From positions 1-64,000 of the forward strand of contig NZ_BDBR01000004.1 of the NCBI RefSeq assembly GCF_001613085.1: DNA of 64,000 nucleotides, written 5' to 3'. Numbering within the stretch: position 1 is the stretch's first letter; each line of letters starts with the position of its first letter. Below the pieces are notes generated by a model. That model was not told the origin of the DNA, made no database searches, and was given only the letters and a program-made list of their open reading frames with translations. The position numbers and the translations under genes are program-made. This stretch comes from Nocardia salmonicida NBRC 13393. GTDB taxonomy: Bacteria; Actinomycetota; Actinomycetes; Mycobacteriales; Mycobacteriaceae. This document shows, in pieces, positions 1 through 9,156 of the stretch.

Positions 1-146
1 GGGACTCACTCGATCTCACCCTGGAGAATGACGCGACAGCGGACGTGAGAAAGATCAGCGAAGCTTGATCAACCACAACTGTGGGGCCGCGCGAACGCGC
101 TCATGCCGCTTATCGGGTGGCAATCAACAGCGAAATCCCGCATACG

Positions 147-716
147 TTAGGTGCGCGGGGGTCGGCTCCCAGCATCTTCGACCCCGGAATGACCCCGCTC
201 ACGCGCGGCCGATGCGGCGAGGGCCCACTGCGCCCACTGCGCATTCATCGCATAGAAACGTTCGCCCCACTCCATCGCCATGCGGCCATAGTGGGACAGA
301 TCGCTGTCGTCCCAGTCGGTGACCGCCCGCAACGCGGACAGTTCGGCTCGCGCTTTCGCGGCCCCGGTCTCGATATCGGTCAGATAATCTTCGGCGTCGG
401 CGGGCGCGATGACCCCGAGGAAGAAGACCCGAAGCAACATCTCATTGCGCTGCACCCCTTTCGGCCTGGTATCGGTCAGCCAGTGTCGAAGATCCTCGCG
501 TCCAGCAGGGGTGAGCGTGTACTCCTTGCGCCCGCGCGGTCCCTCATCCGAAACCGCGATCGAGCCCGTATCGGCCAGCTTGGTGAGTTCGGTGTAGATC
601 TGACTCTGGGTGGCGGACCAGACGTTGGCCAACGACCCCTTGAACCGTTGCAGCAGGTCGTAGCCGCTCGCCGGTCGATCGGCCAGGAGTCCGAGCAAGG
701 CATAACGAAGGCTCAT
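147..716 (-). CDS. PadR-family transcriptional regulator
   Basis: A 189-residue protein starting MSLRYALLGLLADRPASGYD, the standard opening of the PadR winged helix. It continues with the Y-E-L-KLADTGSI wing region and a GRKEYTLTPAGRE segment. The C-terminal half is an acidic helical domain typical of the long PadR (Vir-like) subgroup. It is transcribed away from a small membrane protein gene, and a large inverted repeat lies between the two starts. From family knowledge it is probably a repressor of that neighbour and of itself. The effector cannot be read from the sequence. Confidence 0.9.
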   Translation of the reverse strand: MSLRYALLGLLADRPASGYDLLQRFKGSLANVWSATQSQIYTELTKLADTGSIAVSDEGPRGRKEYTLTPAGREDLRHWLTDTRPKGVQRNEMLLRVFFLGVIAPADAEDYLTDIETGAAKARAELSALRAVTDWDDSDLSHYGRMAMEWGERFYAMNAQWAQWALAASAARERGHSGVEDAGSRPPRT

Positions 717-727
717 GACCTCATCCT

Positions 728-790
728 ACATTCCACTATTGACATGTCGCGACCGTTACCTCTACTTTGGACATGTCATAATTGGAATGT
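728..790. promoter_or_regulatory. Two-armed operator between padR and the membrane protein gene
   Basis: Two 21-nt arms (728-748 and 770-790) face each other in inverted orientation. Each combines ACATTCCA with the palindrome GACATGTC, separated by five less conserved bases. The spacer is 21 bp, so the two GACATGTC centres lie on the same DNA face. Its position between divergent starts fits a PadR operator. Confidence 0.65.
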
Positions 791-817
791 CGTGGTCGAA
801 CCCAGGAGCTACCGAAC

Positions 818-1378
818 ATGTCGTACCTACGCACCTTCGCCCCGTGGCTCGTGTACGCGGTAGTCCCCGCCCAGCACTGGCAATGGGCCGCACTGATCGC
901 GTTCGCCATTTCGCTCGCGAATATCGCCCGGCAGACCAGAGCGGGCCGACACGTGGACTCCCAGCTCATCGATATCGGCTCCGCACTGTTCTTCGCCGCG
1001 CTCACCGCGCTCGCTTTCGCCGACCCGGACAGCGCACTGCACCCCTACAGTCCGGCCATCTCCTCGGGCGTACTCGCGCTGATCGCTGCCATCTCCCTCG
1101 CGGTGCGGATGCCCTTCACCCTGCCGATCGCGAAACAGAGCACGCCGCGACAGATGTGGGAACACCCCGGCTTCATCCGGACCAACTACATCATCACCTC
1201 GGTATGGGCCGCGAGCTTCGCGATCGGCTGCGTCGCGCTGACTGTCCTCGCCCATTCCTCTTCCACCTTGCGCACCTGCACACAGGTCACCGCCTTCGTC
1301 ATCCCGGTCGTCTTCACGATCCGATACGTCGCCCACATCCAGGCCAAGACGAAGACCCTCGGCGAGCCCATTTCCTGA
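818..1378 (+). CDS. Small integral membrane protein
   Basis: I chose the ATG at 818 because an AGGAG ribosome-binding site lies about 9 nt upstream; a longer frame from 782 lacks one. The 186-residue product begins MSYLRTFAPWLVYA and has four or five hydrophobic segments (roughly residues 5-40, 52-75, 84-105, 128-152, 158-176), with a basic C-terminus. I do not recognise the family with certainty; similar small membrane proteins are often PadR-controlled in actinomycetes. The next gene follows 25 bp downstream, so a short operon is likely. Confidence 0.75.
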   Translation: MSYLRTFAPWLVYAVVPAQHWQWAALIAFAISLANIARQTRAGRHVDSQLIDIGSALFFAALTALAFADPDSALHPYSPAISSGVLALIAAISLAVRMPFTLPIAKQSTPRQMWEHPGFIRTNYIITSVWAASFAIGCVALTVLAHSSSTLRTCTQVTAFVIPVVFTIRYVAHIQAKTKTLGEPIS

Positions 1379-1402
1379 TATTTCGACCAGATCGGTGCCC
1401 CG

Positions 1403-2712
1403 ATGACCACTTCAGTGCCCTACCTCAGCGGTAACTACGCCCCTGTCACCGAAGAACTGACCGCCTATGAATTATCGGTCACCGGAACGATTCCACCCGA
1501 ATTGACCGGCTGGTACCTGCGCAACGGCCCCAATCCGCATGCCGCGGCGTCCAAGCATTGGTTCCTCGGCGACGGCATGGTGCACGGTGTTCGGCTCGAG
1601 CACGGCCGCGCCGTCTCCTACCGCAACCGTTGGGTGCGCACGTCCACCTTCACCGATGGCGCCCGCGGCTACGACGAGCACGGCAATCGCGATCTCACCG
1701 CCGGTGTCGCCAATACCCACATCATCCGGCACGCCGGACACACGCTGGCCCTCGTCGAATCGTCCTACCCGTACGAAATAAACTGCGAGCTGGACACTCT
1801 CGGCCCCTACGACTTCGACGGCGCGCTGCGCACCGCGATGACGGCGCACCCGAAGACCTGCCCGAGCACCGGCGAACTGCACTTCTTCGGCTACAGCCTG
1901 ACCGGCGAACCCTTCCTGACCTACCACCGCGCCGACGCCGCGGGCACGCTCGTGGTCAGTCGTCCCATCGATGTGCCCGCACCGACGATGCACCACGATT
2001 TCAACCTCACCGCCGAGCATGTCGTATTCATGGATCTGCCGGTGGTTTTCGATTTCGAGACCGCGAAATCCGGTGCGGGCATGCCGTTCCGATGGCGCGA
2101 CGACTATCAGGCGCGGCTCGGTGTCCTGCGCCGCGACGACCCGCACGGCGAAGTCCGCTGGTTCTCGATCGATCCCTGCTACGTCTTCCACAGCCTCAAC
2201 GCCCACGACGAACCGGGTCGAATCATCCTGCACGTCATGCGCTATCCGGAGCTGTGGCGCACCGGATCCGACGCCTTCGACCGGTCCACGCTCTGGCGTT
2301 GGACCATCGATCTGACCACCAGCACCGTCACCGAGGAACAGCTCGACGACCGAAACGCCGATTTCCCTGCATCGATGATCGCCGCGCCGGTCTCGATACT
2401 CGCTTCGGCCACGCCACCGTCTCCGGCGAATCCGGTCACGGCGCCCTCATCCGCTACGACCTACACACCGCAACCAGCACCAGCCACGAATTCGCGCCGG
2501 GTCATTTACCTGCCGAAGCCGCCTTCGCCCCCGCCGACGAGCACCCGGGCGGCGACGGCTATCTCATGACCTACCTCTACAACACCGCCACCGACCGCAG
2601 CGACCTGATCATCCTCGACGCCGCCGATCTCGCCGCACCACCGGTCGCCACGATCCACCTACCTGCCCGCGTCCCGCACGGTTTCCATGGCAACTGGCTC
2701 GCCGACGAATGA
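1403..2712 (+). pseudogene. Carotenoid cleavage oxygenase (RPE65 family), single frameshift
   Basis: The protein starts MTTSVPYLSGNYAPVTEEL and follows the carotenoid oxygenase fold: LRNGPNPH, GDGMVHG, then the four iron-binding histidine regions TGELHFFGY, HHDFNLTAEH, FHSLNAHD and, near the end, HGFHGNW. The first three lie in one frame and the last in another. Near 2361-2368 the reading must move by one base (one base missing) so that DDRNADFP continues as CIDDRRAGLDTRFGH and runs to a natural end at 2712. A complete gene of about 435 residues is therefore interrupted by one indel, either a recent inactivation or a sequencing error. Family members cleave carotenoid or stilbene double bonds. 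Confidence 0.85.
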
Positions 2713-2898
2713 CACCGAACTGATCGAGCGTGCGATCAACGGCGTCGAGCTACCCGATTACGCAGGGGTGCCGGACCACGTCCGCTCATGCCGATGAGCG
2801 AGCGTTGGGTCCAGATACGCTCCCACTCGTGGCCGAGCAAGAGCCGAACACCAGGTACCTACCTCTGCATGGCGAACTGCCTTCGGGTGCTCTGCCGA

Positions 2899-3126
2899 TT
2901 ACCGCGTGCGTTCAGTGGGGGTGCGGACGGCGGCGAGTTGGGTAGCGCTGGCGACGAGATTGCCCTTGATGTCCCAGGTTTCGACTGTCTCGTGCATTCG
3001 ACCTGCGGTGACGTCGGTGGCCTGCATGGCAGTCTTGACCGGACTTTCTCCACGCGTGCGTGGGACGCGGTGTACTGGTTGCTTGCGCCCAACCGCCGGA
3101 AGCAGGAAGAACGCAATCCAGCCGGG
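2899..3126 (-). pseudogene. C-terminal remnant of an acyl-CoA thioesterase-like protein
   Basis: The minus-strand frame ending at 2899 reads DWIAFFLLP-like residues, then RTRGESPVKTAMQATD, VTAGRMHETVETWD, IKGNLVASATQLAAVR and a stop. The WD-x-G-LVASA-Q segment resembles the last strands of TesB-like hotdog thioesterases. There is no start codon or N-terminal two thirds; an in-frame stop lies just upstream at 3127-3129. I see no convincing gene in 2713-2898. Assignment is by resemblance only. Confidence 0.4.
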
Positions 3127-3299
3127 TTAGGACTACTGCGCGGACCATAGCTGACTATGTGGAGAACAGTCTGGAGACTGCTGCACATCTGTTCGACGCT
3201 CGAGGTTCACCCGCCGGCCTGGGCTGGGTTGAGGACGTTTCCAGTCAGAGTTGTCGACGGCAAGGTTGAGGTAGGGACCGGCTGAGGTGCAGTGGGCCG

Positions 3300-4025
3300 T
3301 CACAGGGGCACTGCACCTGCGTCGTCGAAGAATCCGCCGGTCGGTCCGTCATCGGGCAGGGTCGCGAGGTGAATGGCGATCGCCGCCCCTTGCTGCGGTG
3401 TACGGACGCCGCGCAAGCCGTTGAGGTCGGTGGCAGTGAAACCAGGGCAGCCGCAGTTGATCAGGATGTTGGTGTCGCTCAGTTCCTTGACGTATTGGAG
3501 GGTGACGGCGTTGAGGAAGGTCTTCGACGCCGAGTACGCAGCGGGGACCGGGCCCATGTCGATGCCGGGCGTGGTCTGCAGGGCGAGCGAGCCCACGCTG
3601 CTGGACATGTTGACGATTCGCGGTGACGCCGAGCCGCGCAGCATGGGCAGCACCGCATTGGTGACCCGGATGACGCCGATCACGTTGGTTTCCACGACAG
3701 CTCGCACGGTCGCAGGATCGACCGTCGTGGGTGTCTGTGGCATACCGCCAGTGATCGCGGCATTGTTGACCAAGACGTCGAGCCCTCCGGCATAGTCGGC
3801 GATCAGCTCGACCGCGGCGGCGACGCTGGCGTCGTCGTCCACGTCAAGCGGCACGCCGAACGCGTCGGCCCCGACCGCGCGCAGTTTCTCCACCGCAATC
3901 TCGCGGCGGTGTCGATCCCTCGCGCCCACACCGATTCGCCAGCCAAGCGCGCCCAGGCCTGCCGCGATCTCGTATCCGATTCCTTTGTTCGCGCCGGTCA
4001 CCAGTGCGATCGTCGGTTCACTCAT
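3300..4025 (-). CDS. Short-chain dehydrogenase/reductase
   Basis: From the ATG at 4025 the product (241 residues) opens MSEPTIALVTGANKGIGYE with the TGxxxGxG dinucleotide-binding motif. It carries VLVNNAAI, the catalytic serine in VNMSSSVGS and the YSASK active site. An alternative ATG sits four codons upstream; neither start has a strong ribosome-binding site. The gene is divergent from a LysR regulator, so it is a plausible LysR target. The substrate cannot be deduced. The GANKGIG variant is common in carbonyl-reductase-like members, which is only a weak hint. Confidence 0.88.
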   Translation of the reverse strand: MSEPTIALVTGANKGIGYEIAAGLGALGWRIGVGARDRHRREIAVEKLRAVGADAFGVPLDVDDDASVAAAVELIADYAGGLDVLVNNAAITGGMPQTPTTVDPATVRAVVETNVIGVIRVTNAVLPMLRGSASPRIVNMSSSVGSLALQTTPGIDMGPVPAAYSASKTFLNAVTLQYVKELSDTNILINCGCPGFTATDLNGLRGVRTPQQGAAIAIHLATLPDDGPTGGFFDDAGAVPL

Positions 4026-4081
4026 GCCGTTGATCATGTTGCGGACTCGGGTGGGGCGTCCAAGACCGATCGAGTGGGCGA

Positions 4082-4100
4082 CGATACCGCACGGGTATCG
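4082..4100. promoter_or_regulatory. Candidate LysR box
   Basis: CGATACC and GGTATCG form a perfect 7-bp dyad around GCACG, containing the T-N11-A pattern typical of LysR sites. It lies 30 bp before the lysR start and about 57 bp before the divergent SDR. Confidence 0.5.
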
Positions 4101-4130
4101 GTCGTGGTGAGCGCCGGATACGATCACCCG

Positions 4131-4970
4131 GTGGAGACGCGGGAGTTGCGATACTTCGTCGCGGTCGCCGAGGAGTTGCACTTCGGGCGGGCGGCACAAC
4201 GGCTCGCGATGGCGCAACCGCCGCTCTCGCGGGCGATCCAGCAACTCGAACGGCGACTCGGAGTCGTTCTGCTGCACCGCAATACTCGCGCGATCACGTT
4301 GACCGAGGCCGGGTCGGTGCTGCTGCGGGAGGCCCGGATCGCTCTCGAAGCGGTCGAAGCCGCCGAGCGCCGCACCCGCCGCGCCGCTGCCGACCTGCCC
4401 GGTGTCGTGCTGGCCGCCAAGGCGGGCGCCTCGCGCGAACTGTTGTCGAAGCTGCTGGACGCCTACGCCGCCGATTCCTGCGCTGTCGCAGTCGAGGTGG
4501 TGCTCTGCGGACCCGGCGAACCGGAGAGACTGCTACGCAACGGGAGTGCCGACGTTGCTCTGCTCCACCTGCCCTACGACACCACAACCGGATTCGACAC
4601 CGAGGACTTGCACACCGAACAGCAGATCGTCGTCCTACCCGCGGGACATCCTCTCGCCAACCGACCCCACCTATCGATGGCCGAGGTCAACGCCCTGACC
4701 GACCTGCCCCTGCCGCGCTGGCCTCGACCGGATGGAAGTTATCCAGACGGCCCCGGACCACAGGTTCGCGACCACACCCAGTTGACCCAGCTGATCACGC
4801 TCGGACGGGCCTGCGCGGTTATGCCCGAGTCGCTCCGCGCCCAGCTACGCGACGATCACGCCATCGTGCCGGTGCCGGACGCACCGGCCGTGACGACCGT
4901 CATCGCCTGGCCACCACTGAGCAGATCCAAAACCGTCGCCGACCTCGTCCGTACGGCGACGCGCCTCTAG
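4131..4970 (+). CDS. LysR-family transcriptional regulator
   Basis: The GTG at 4131 gives a protein of 279 residues beginning VETRELRYFVAVAEELHFG, the canonical LysR N-terminus. The helix-turn-helix is followed by LSRAIQQLERRLG and RNTRAITLTEAG. Residues from about 90 form the substrate-binding domain. The frame is open further upstream but only this start aligns with the family. It is divergent from the SDR at 3300-4025, with a dyad between them. LysR proteins usually activate the divergent gene in response to a small ligand; the ligand is unknown. Confidence 0.9.
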   Translation: METRELRYFVAVAEELHFGRAAQRLAMAQPPLSRAIQQLERRLGVVLLHRNTRAITLTEAGSVLLREARIALEAVEAAERRTRRAAADLPGVVLAAKAGASRELLSKLLDAYAADSCAVAVEVVLCGPGEPERLLRNGSADVALLHLPYDTTTGFDTEDLHTEQQIVVLPAGHPLANRPHLSMAEVNALTDLPLPRWPRPDGSYPDGPGPQVRDHTQLTQLITLGRACAVMPESLRAQLRDDHAIVPVPDAPAVTTVIAWPPLSRSKTVADLVRTATRL

Positions 4971-5098
4971 CGATAACAACCGCGAGTGGCGCCTGTTACG
5001 CGGTCACGAACGTCCGCATATGCCGACCATCGAACGTCAGTCTGTATCTCGCCGACTCCGAAGGCTCTGCTGGTCTGGTAGCGATCGGAGTACCGGAG

Positions 5099-5368
5099 TT
5101 GTTGAAGCTCTTGCTCGTTGTGCCTTGGTGGCGTGACTGCCCGTCGCTCACCCCGGACGAGAGTCACAAAGCGTCAGCAGAATACTTGGGCGACCTTCCG
5201 GATCTGTTCGATCGCCGCGACCGAGCCGCCGTAGCGCTCGGATTGAAACTTCCCTCTGAATCAGAGGTCCTGGAACAACTTCGGCAGACCACGACACGGG
5301 CCTGCGGGGACTACATTCTGATCTTCACACCCGAAGGAACACGTTACGAACCGTTGTTCGAGCTGTGA
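5099..5368 (+). CDS. Unrecognised small protein, possibly 5'-truncated
   Basis: An 89-codon frame from TTG at 5099 reads LKLLLVVPWWRDCPSLTPDE and ends YEPLFEL. The frame stays open and protein-like upstream (SLYLADSEGSAGLVAIGVPE directly before), with no good start codon, so the true 5' end may be lost. Third-position GC is lower than in neighbouring genes, which could mean foreign origin. No domain is recognised. Confidence 0.35.
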   Translation: MLKLLLVVPWWRDCPSLTPDESHKASAEYLGDLPDLFDRRDRAAVALGLKLPSESEVLEQLRQTTTRACGDYILIFTPEGTRYEPLFEL

Positions 5369-5459
5369 GCCGAACGAACCGGTTCACTCGCGCGAACACA
5401 TCCTGCGCGATGCCGTAAATCGGAGGAAAATACCCGATTGATTCTGCTTCAGTGGCCAG

Positions 5460-6086
5460 GTGATCAAGATGCAGGCCGTCGTCGAGGTACCGAACTTCGA
5501 CTTCGAGCCGCCACACCCATGGCCGGTCTCCTCGGCCGACCCCTATTCATGGGTGCCGATCAATGGTGGTTGCTCAGACGCTGAAGTCGGTTTGTTCGTC
5601 GGCGGGCTGACTCTTGGGCTAGAGGTCGCGGAACCAGGTGGCCGAGAGGATGTCGTGGCAAACCTGCTGGCCGCGGAGACCCTCTTCCAACCTGGGGGGT
5701 TGCGGTTGACCGACACAATCACCGGAGCAGTGGTGGTACCGGGATGTTGTGCTGGGCTCGAGGATTGGCGCGAGTGGGCCGATGCGCTCACGGGAAGGTC
5801 GCCGTGGCTTGGCCATGACCCGACTCCCGAGGTCGAGATCGGTGTCAACGAGCTCCGCGTGTGGCAGGACAGCGGTGCGAATCGCAGTGCCGCGGAAAGC
5901 GTCGTGGTGGCACGATCCTTGTTGCCGGACCTGCTGAACGAGGTGCACCGGGACCTAGTCGGATTTCTCTCGCGCGTCCAGGTATGGACTGAACGCAATA
6001 GCCTGGGCAGCAATGGAACCGACCTCGTCGAGGTCATCGACCGCAACTTCGACGTGACCGCTCCGTTGAGGTTCCAGACAGACTAA
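5460..6086 (+). CDS. Hypothetical acidic protein
   Basis: A 208-residue soluble protein starts at GTG 5460 (alternative ATG 5469). It is rich in Trp, Glu and Asp, with PHPWPVSSADPYSWVP near the N-terminus, a PGCCAGLEDWREWADAL stretch and WLGHDPTPEVE. No signal peptide, membrane segment or catalytic motif is visible. Cytosolic proteins of this kind next to short orphan frames are sometimes immunity proteins, but nothing here proves that. Function unknown. Confidence 0.6.
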   Translation: MIKMQAVVEVPNFDFEPPHPWPVSSADPYSWVPINGGCSDAEVGLFVGGLTLGLEVAEPGGREDVVANLLAAETLFQPGGLRLTDTITGAVVVPGCCAGLEDWREWADALTGRSPWLGHDPTPEVEIGVNELRVWQDSGANRSAAESVVVARSLLPDLLNEVHRDLVGFLSRVQVWTERNSLGSNGTDLVEVIDRNFDVTAPLRFQTD

Positions 6087-6217
6087 GCCGGCCCAGCACA
6101 AGACTCTGGTCCGTGTGCTGGTGATGCGCAGCGGAACACCCGGACCTGCCGCATGCCGCTGTTCGAATCGACCATCCGGCAGGTCCGAAAATCAATGGCC
6201 CGAGGTGATCTCGAGCG

Positions 6218-7444
6218 TTAGAGCGCACAAGTGCTTGCCGCCGGCTTCGCGGCGAATCGGTCGGCCAGATAGGTCAGGGCCGTCGACAATCCCACCACAG
6301 CTTCGGTACCGTGCTCGCCGACCGAATTCTCCACCAGCTGCACCGTAACCCCAGCGGCACAGTACTTTCCGGCCAGCTCCCGGGCCGAGCCGATGGGCGC
6401 GAACTCGTCAGCGACGGCATGATGGAGCAGCACCGGCACGGCGGGTACGCCCGGGCGGAACAAGGGACTGGCCATCCGAACCACCTTGCTCAATTCGGTG
6501 TTGTTCGTGATCGATCCAGGCCAAGCTTCCAGCGCCGCCGCATCGAGGAAGGGATATGCGATTGCGGCGTCGAGCAGGCAATCGTCTTGGCTTGCGGCCA
6601 ACATCCGGCGGCCGGATTCATTGAGGTACTGAGCCACATCGGCTTCCGGATACGATCGGTTCAACCCCACCAGCCCGACAACAGCCGCCCCGCCGGCGAT
6701 TCCACCGCTGAAGCCGGACATGGTGGCCTCCAGGTCGGCGACGATCCCGCCCAGCACCACACCTGCCAATCTCAGATCGGGGGCGTAGGTACTCTGCGCT
6801 TGCGCTGCGATTGCAGTGGCCTGTGCCCCGCCGGAATATCCCCACATGCCGATCGGCGCTGCGGGGTCGACATTCGCCGGCGCGAACGCTCTCGCGGCGC
6901 GAATGCCGTCCAGGACGCCGTGGACATAGCCGTCGGCACCGAACAGAGCGGAGTCGGGCCCCTGATAGTCCGGCACGACCAGAGCCCAACCTTGTTGCAG
7001 TGCAAACCGAATCATGCCGGTCTCGGTGTACGCGTTGCTCGGGACGCCGTCGATCCCACCGCGCAGCGCGTAGGAGGGTGCGCATTTCGCGCCTACACCG
7101 TCTTCGGCGACCTGGTACGACAGGAGCGGACGCGGACCGCCTCCGGTCCATTCTTGTTGCGGTACAAGAACTGTCGCGATGTAGGCGCGGGGTGACCCAT
7201 GATTGTCGATCGTCTTGTACTGCACCTGCCACGCATCTGCGGGCAGCGGCTGCAGGAAGGACTCCGGTTCGATCACTCGGGACGTGAGCACTGTCCCGTT
7301 GGGTAGGTCCGCGAGACCACCTAGCTCGGCGTAGAACGAATCCTGTTCCGGCAGTGGCACTGCCATTGCCGATCCTGCGCAAGCCGTTACCAGCGCGAAA
7401 ACTGCGCCGACTACCGTCGCCCGCAAAGCCGCAACTGTCCGCAT
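6218..7444 (-). CDS. LIP-family secreted triacylglycerol lipase
   Basis: The 408-residue product has a clear Sec signal peptide (MRTVAALRATVVGAVFALV, cleavage near AMA-VP around residue 29). Features of the secretory lipase family follow: YQVAEDG, VVPDYQGPDS, and the nucleophile elbow MWGYSGGAQATA near residue 200. PVLLHHAVADEFAP supplies the likely Asp and VGEHGTEAV the His. Three cysteine-containing stretches suggest disulfides. I chose ATG 7444; a GTG one codon upstream is possible, and GGGAG lies upstream. In Nocardia and Rhodococcus such enzymes hydrolyse long-chain triglycerides outside the cell. It is monocistronic here. Confidence 0.9.
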   Translation of the reverse strand: MRTVAALRATVVGAVFALVTACAGSAMAVPLPEQDSFYAELGGLADLPNGTVLTSRVIEPESFLQPLPADAWQVQYKTIDNHGSPRAYIATVLVPQQEWTGGGPRPLLSYQVAEDGVGAKCAPSYALRGGIDGVPSNAYTETGMIRFALQQGWALVVPDYQGPDSALFGADGYVHGVLDGIRAARAFAPANVDPAAPIGMWGYSGGAQATAIAAQAQSTYAPDLRLAGVVLGGIVADLEATMSGFSGGIAGGAAVVGLVGLNRSYPEADVAQYLNESGRRMLAASQDDCLLDAAIAYPFLDAAALEAWPGSITNNTELSKVVRMASPLFRPGVPAVPVLLHHAVADEFAPIGSARELAGKYCAAGVTVQLVENSVGEHGTEAVVGLSTALTYLADRFAAKPAASTCAL

Positions 7445-7620
7445 CACACACTCCCACCCCGAGAACCTGTTCTAGTTTGCGTCCGCGAGCGTAGTGCATT
7501 CGATGGGACCTGATACCCGAGTTACGGGGAAGTCCCGCCCAAGCGGCCGGTTACCGCCCGCCGCCGAAACCCTCCCCCAGCGATATGCAGATGGCCGGTC
7601 TGGCGCGTAAACAGAGCCAG

Positions 7621-8460
7621 CTACATCTTGGTGTATCGCGCCATGGCGAAACTGTAGAGGCCGTAGGTGATGATGCCCAGGCCGGCCGCGATCAACAGGG
7701 TCGCTCCGAAAGGCTGTGCCCCCAGGGTTTTGAACGCGCCGTCGAGTCCGCTGGCTTCGTTGGGATCGGATCGACCCACCGCGATAATCACCAGCAATCC
7801 GATGGCCGCGACGGCCAATCCCTTCGCGATGTATCCCACCGTGCCCAACCGACGAACCAGGTTGCTCGGGGAGCCGTGCAAGTCATCGAGGAAGCTCTGG
7901 GTCGCACCCTTGTACACGTGATAGCCGCCGATCGCGATGATGATCAACCCTGCGGCGACGAGGGCTATCGTGCCCACGCTCGATCGCATCATCGCAGCGG
8001 TGATCCCCGTACTCTGCTCGCTACTGGATTTGCCCGCACCTCGAGCGAATCCGAATGCGGAGATGGCGAAACCGAGGTAGACCACCGCCAAGGAGAATGC
8101 CTTGACGCGATTGACGGCCTCGGATTTCTTGCTGTCGGAGTCCGGTTTGGAGGAGCTGCCGAGTGCCGCTTCGGCAAGACGCCACAACGCCATCAGCGAG
8201 AACGCCACGACACCGATCCAGAGCGCGAGGACACCGCCCGGCTTGGCGGCCAGTTCGGCCATGGCCCCCGATTGGTCGGCGGTGCCACCCTCGCCGCCGA
8301 GGGCGAGCCGGATGGCGATGTAGCCGATGAACAGGTGCACGAGCCCACTCATGACGAAGCCCGCGCGGGCGAATCGTTCGAAGATGCTGTTCTGGGCCAC
8401 CTTGGCCACGGTGCTGGACGAGTTGTCGTACGACGATGGCGAGACAGTGTTGTTCGGCAT
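7621..8460 (-). CDS. DUF1206 membrane protein
   Basis: A 279-residue protein with a polar N-terminus (about 25 residues) and six hydrophobic helices in three similar pairs. Each pair contains the family pattern FARAGFVMSGLVHLFIGYIA, YLGFAISAFGFARG, or LGTVGYIAKGLAVAAIGLL. This is the duplicated architecture of DUF1206. It lies next to a csbD-like gene on the same strand, an association seen in stress-related loci. The biochemical role is unknown. Confidence 0.88.
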   Translation of the reverse strand: MPNNTVSPSSYDNSSSTVAKVAQNSIFERFARAGFVMSGLVHLFIGYIAIRLALGGEGGTADQSGAMAELAAKPGGVLALWIGVVAFSLMALWRLAEAALGSSSKPDSDSKKSEAVNRVKAFSLAVVYLGFAISAFGFARGAGKSSSEQSTGITAAMMRSSVGTIALVAAGLIIIAIGGYHVYKGATQSFLDDLHGSPSNLVRRLGTVGYIAKGLAVAAIGLLVIIAVGRSDPNEASGLDGAFKTLGAQPFGATLLIAAGLGIITYGLYSFAMARYTKM

Positions 8461-8548
8461 GGTGATAAACCCCCGTGTGGTGGATCCGTCGAGGTGGTCC
8501 GCGACGGTCGGCGCGCGAGATCTACTGCGAGGTCTCGTTCGGGGGAAG

Positions 8549-8722
8549 CTAGTTCTTGAAGGCGTCTTTGATCTTGGCTGCGGACTGTTTCAGGTTGCCC
8601 TTGACCTGTTCGGTCCGACCTTCAGCCTCGAGGCTTCGGTTGCCGGTGGCGCGACCGTACGCCTTCTTCATCCGCCCCTTGGTGGCCTCGACGGAATTCG
8701 CGATCTTCTTGCTCATGCTCAT
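8549..8722 (-). CDS. CsbD-family stress protein
   Basis: A 57-residue protein reads MSMSKKIANSVEATKGRMKK, continues with AYGRATGNRSLEAEGRTEQV and ends KQSAAKIKDAFKN. This is the conserved CsbD pattern of lysine-rich helices around G-R-T-E-x-V-K-G. AGGAAA lies 7 nt before the ATG. CsbD proteins are induced by general stress in many bacteria; their molecular action is unknown. It lies upstream of the DUF1206 gene in the same direction. Confidence 0.88.
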   Translation of the reverse strand: MSMSKKIANSVEATKGRMKKAYGRATGNRSLEAEGRTEQVKGNLKQSAAKIKDAFKN

Positions 8723-8745
8723 GGCGGTTTCCTAGCTGTGTGAGA

Positions 8746-9129
8746 TCAAGTCAACACAGGGATACCCACAATCCAGGAGAGAGAACAGACATCGATCCGG
8801 CAGCAATGGTGACGGACGTTCGCGTGGCAGTGGACACCGACTGGTAGCGACATCAGGCGGCCGACCTCCAGTCGCGGCGTCCGACCGGAGTGTCGCCGAC
8901 AACACCCGACATCAATGTCGCTGGACGTACGCTGCCCGTCGAACAGCATCACCACGGCATCCCCGATGCGCACCTCGGCATGCCCGATGCGCCCGCGTGC
9001 GTCGACAACTCGCCCCAGCTCCTCGGCCCCGAAAGCGGCCTTCAGATAGTCGATGACGCCGGCGGTGTCCTGCGAAATGACCCTAGGCGTGACGGTGGTG
9101 TACCCCTCGGGGACGTGTTCGACAGCCAT
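8746..9129 (-). pseudogene. VOC/PhnB-like (glyoxalase-fold) protein with scrambled C-terminus
   Basis: From ATG 9129 (GGAGGAAT directly upstream) the product opens MAVEHVPEGYTTVTPRVISQ and continues DYLKAAFGAEELGRV and IGHAEVRIGDAVVMLFDG, a normal PhnB-type half domain. After about residue 78 the text becomes a Cys/His/Arg-rich sequence unlike the family. A shifted frame downstream retains ATRTSV and GLWVSLC fragments that loosely resemble the expected second half. A frameshift or deletion has probably destroyed the metal-binding second module. Confidence 0.6.
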
Positions 9130-9156
9130 GATTCCTCCGTGGTCATCCCGGCCATA

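Noticed and set aside
2713..2790. Possible extension of the carotenoid oxygenase (ELIERAINGVELPDYAG)
   Set aside because: The family normally ends near HGFHGNW; the extra residues lie in another frame and match nothing I recognise.
8890..9156. N-terminal extension of the kinase-fold protein
   Set aside because: It overlaps the VOC coding sequence antisense and adds no family-like residues; the ATG at 9157 fits the domain start.
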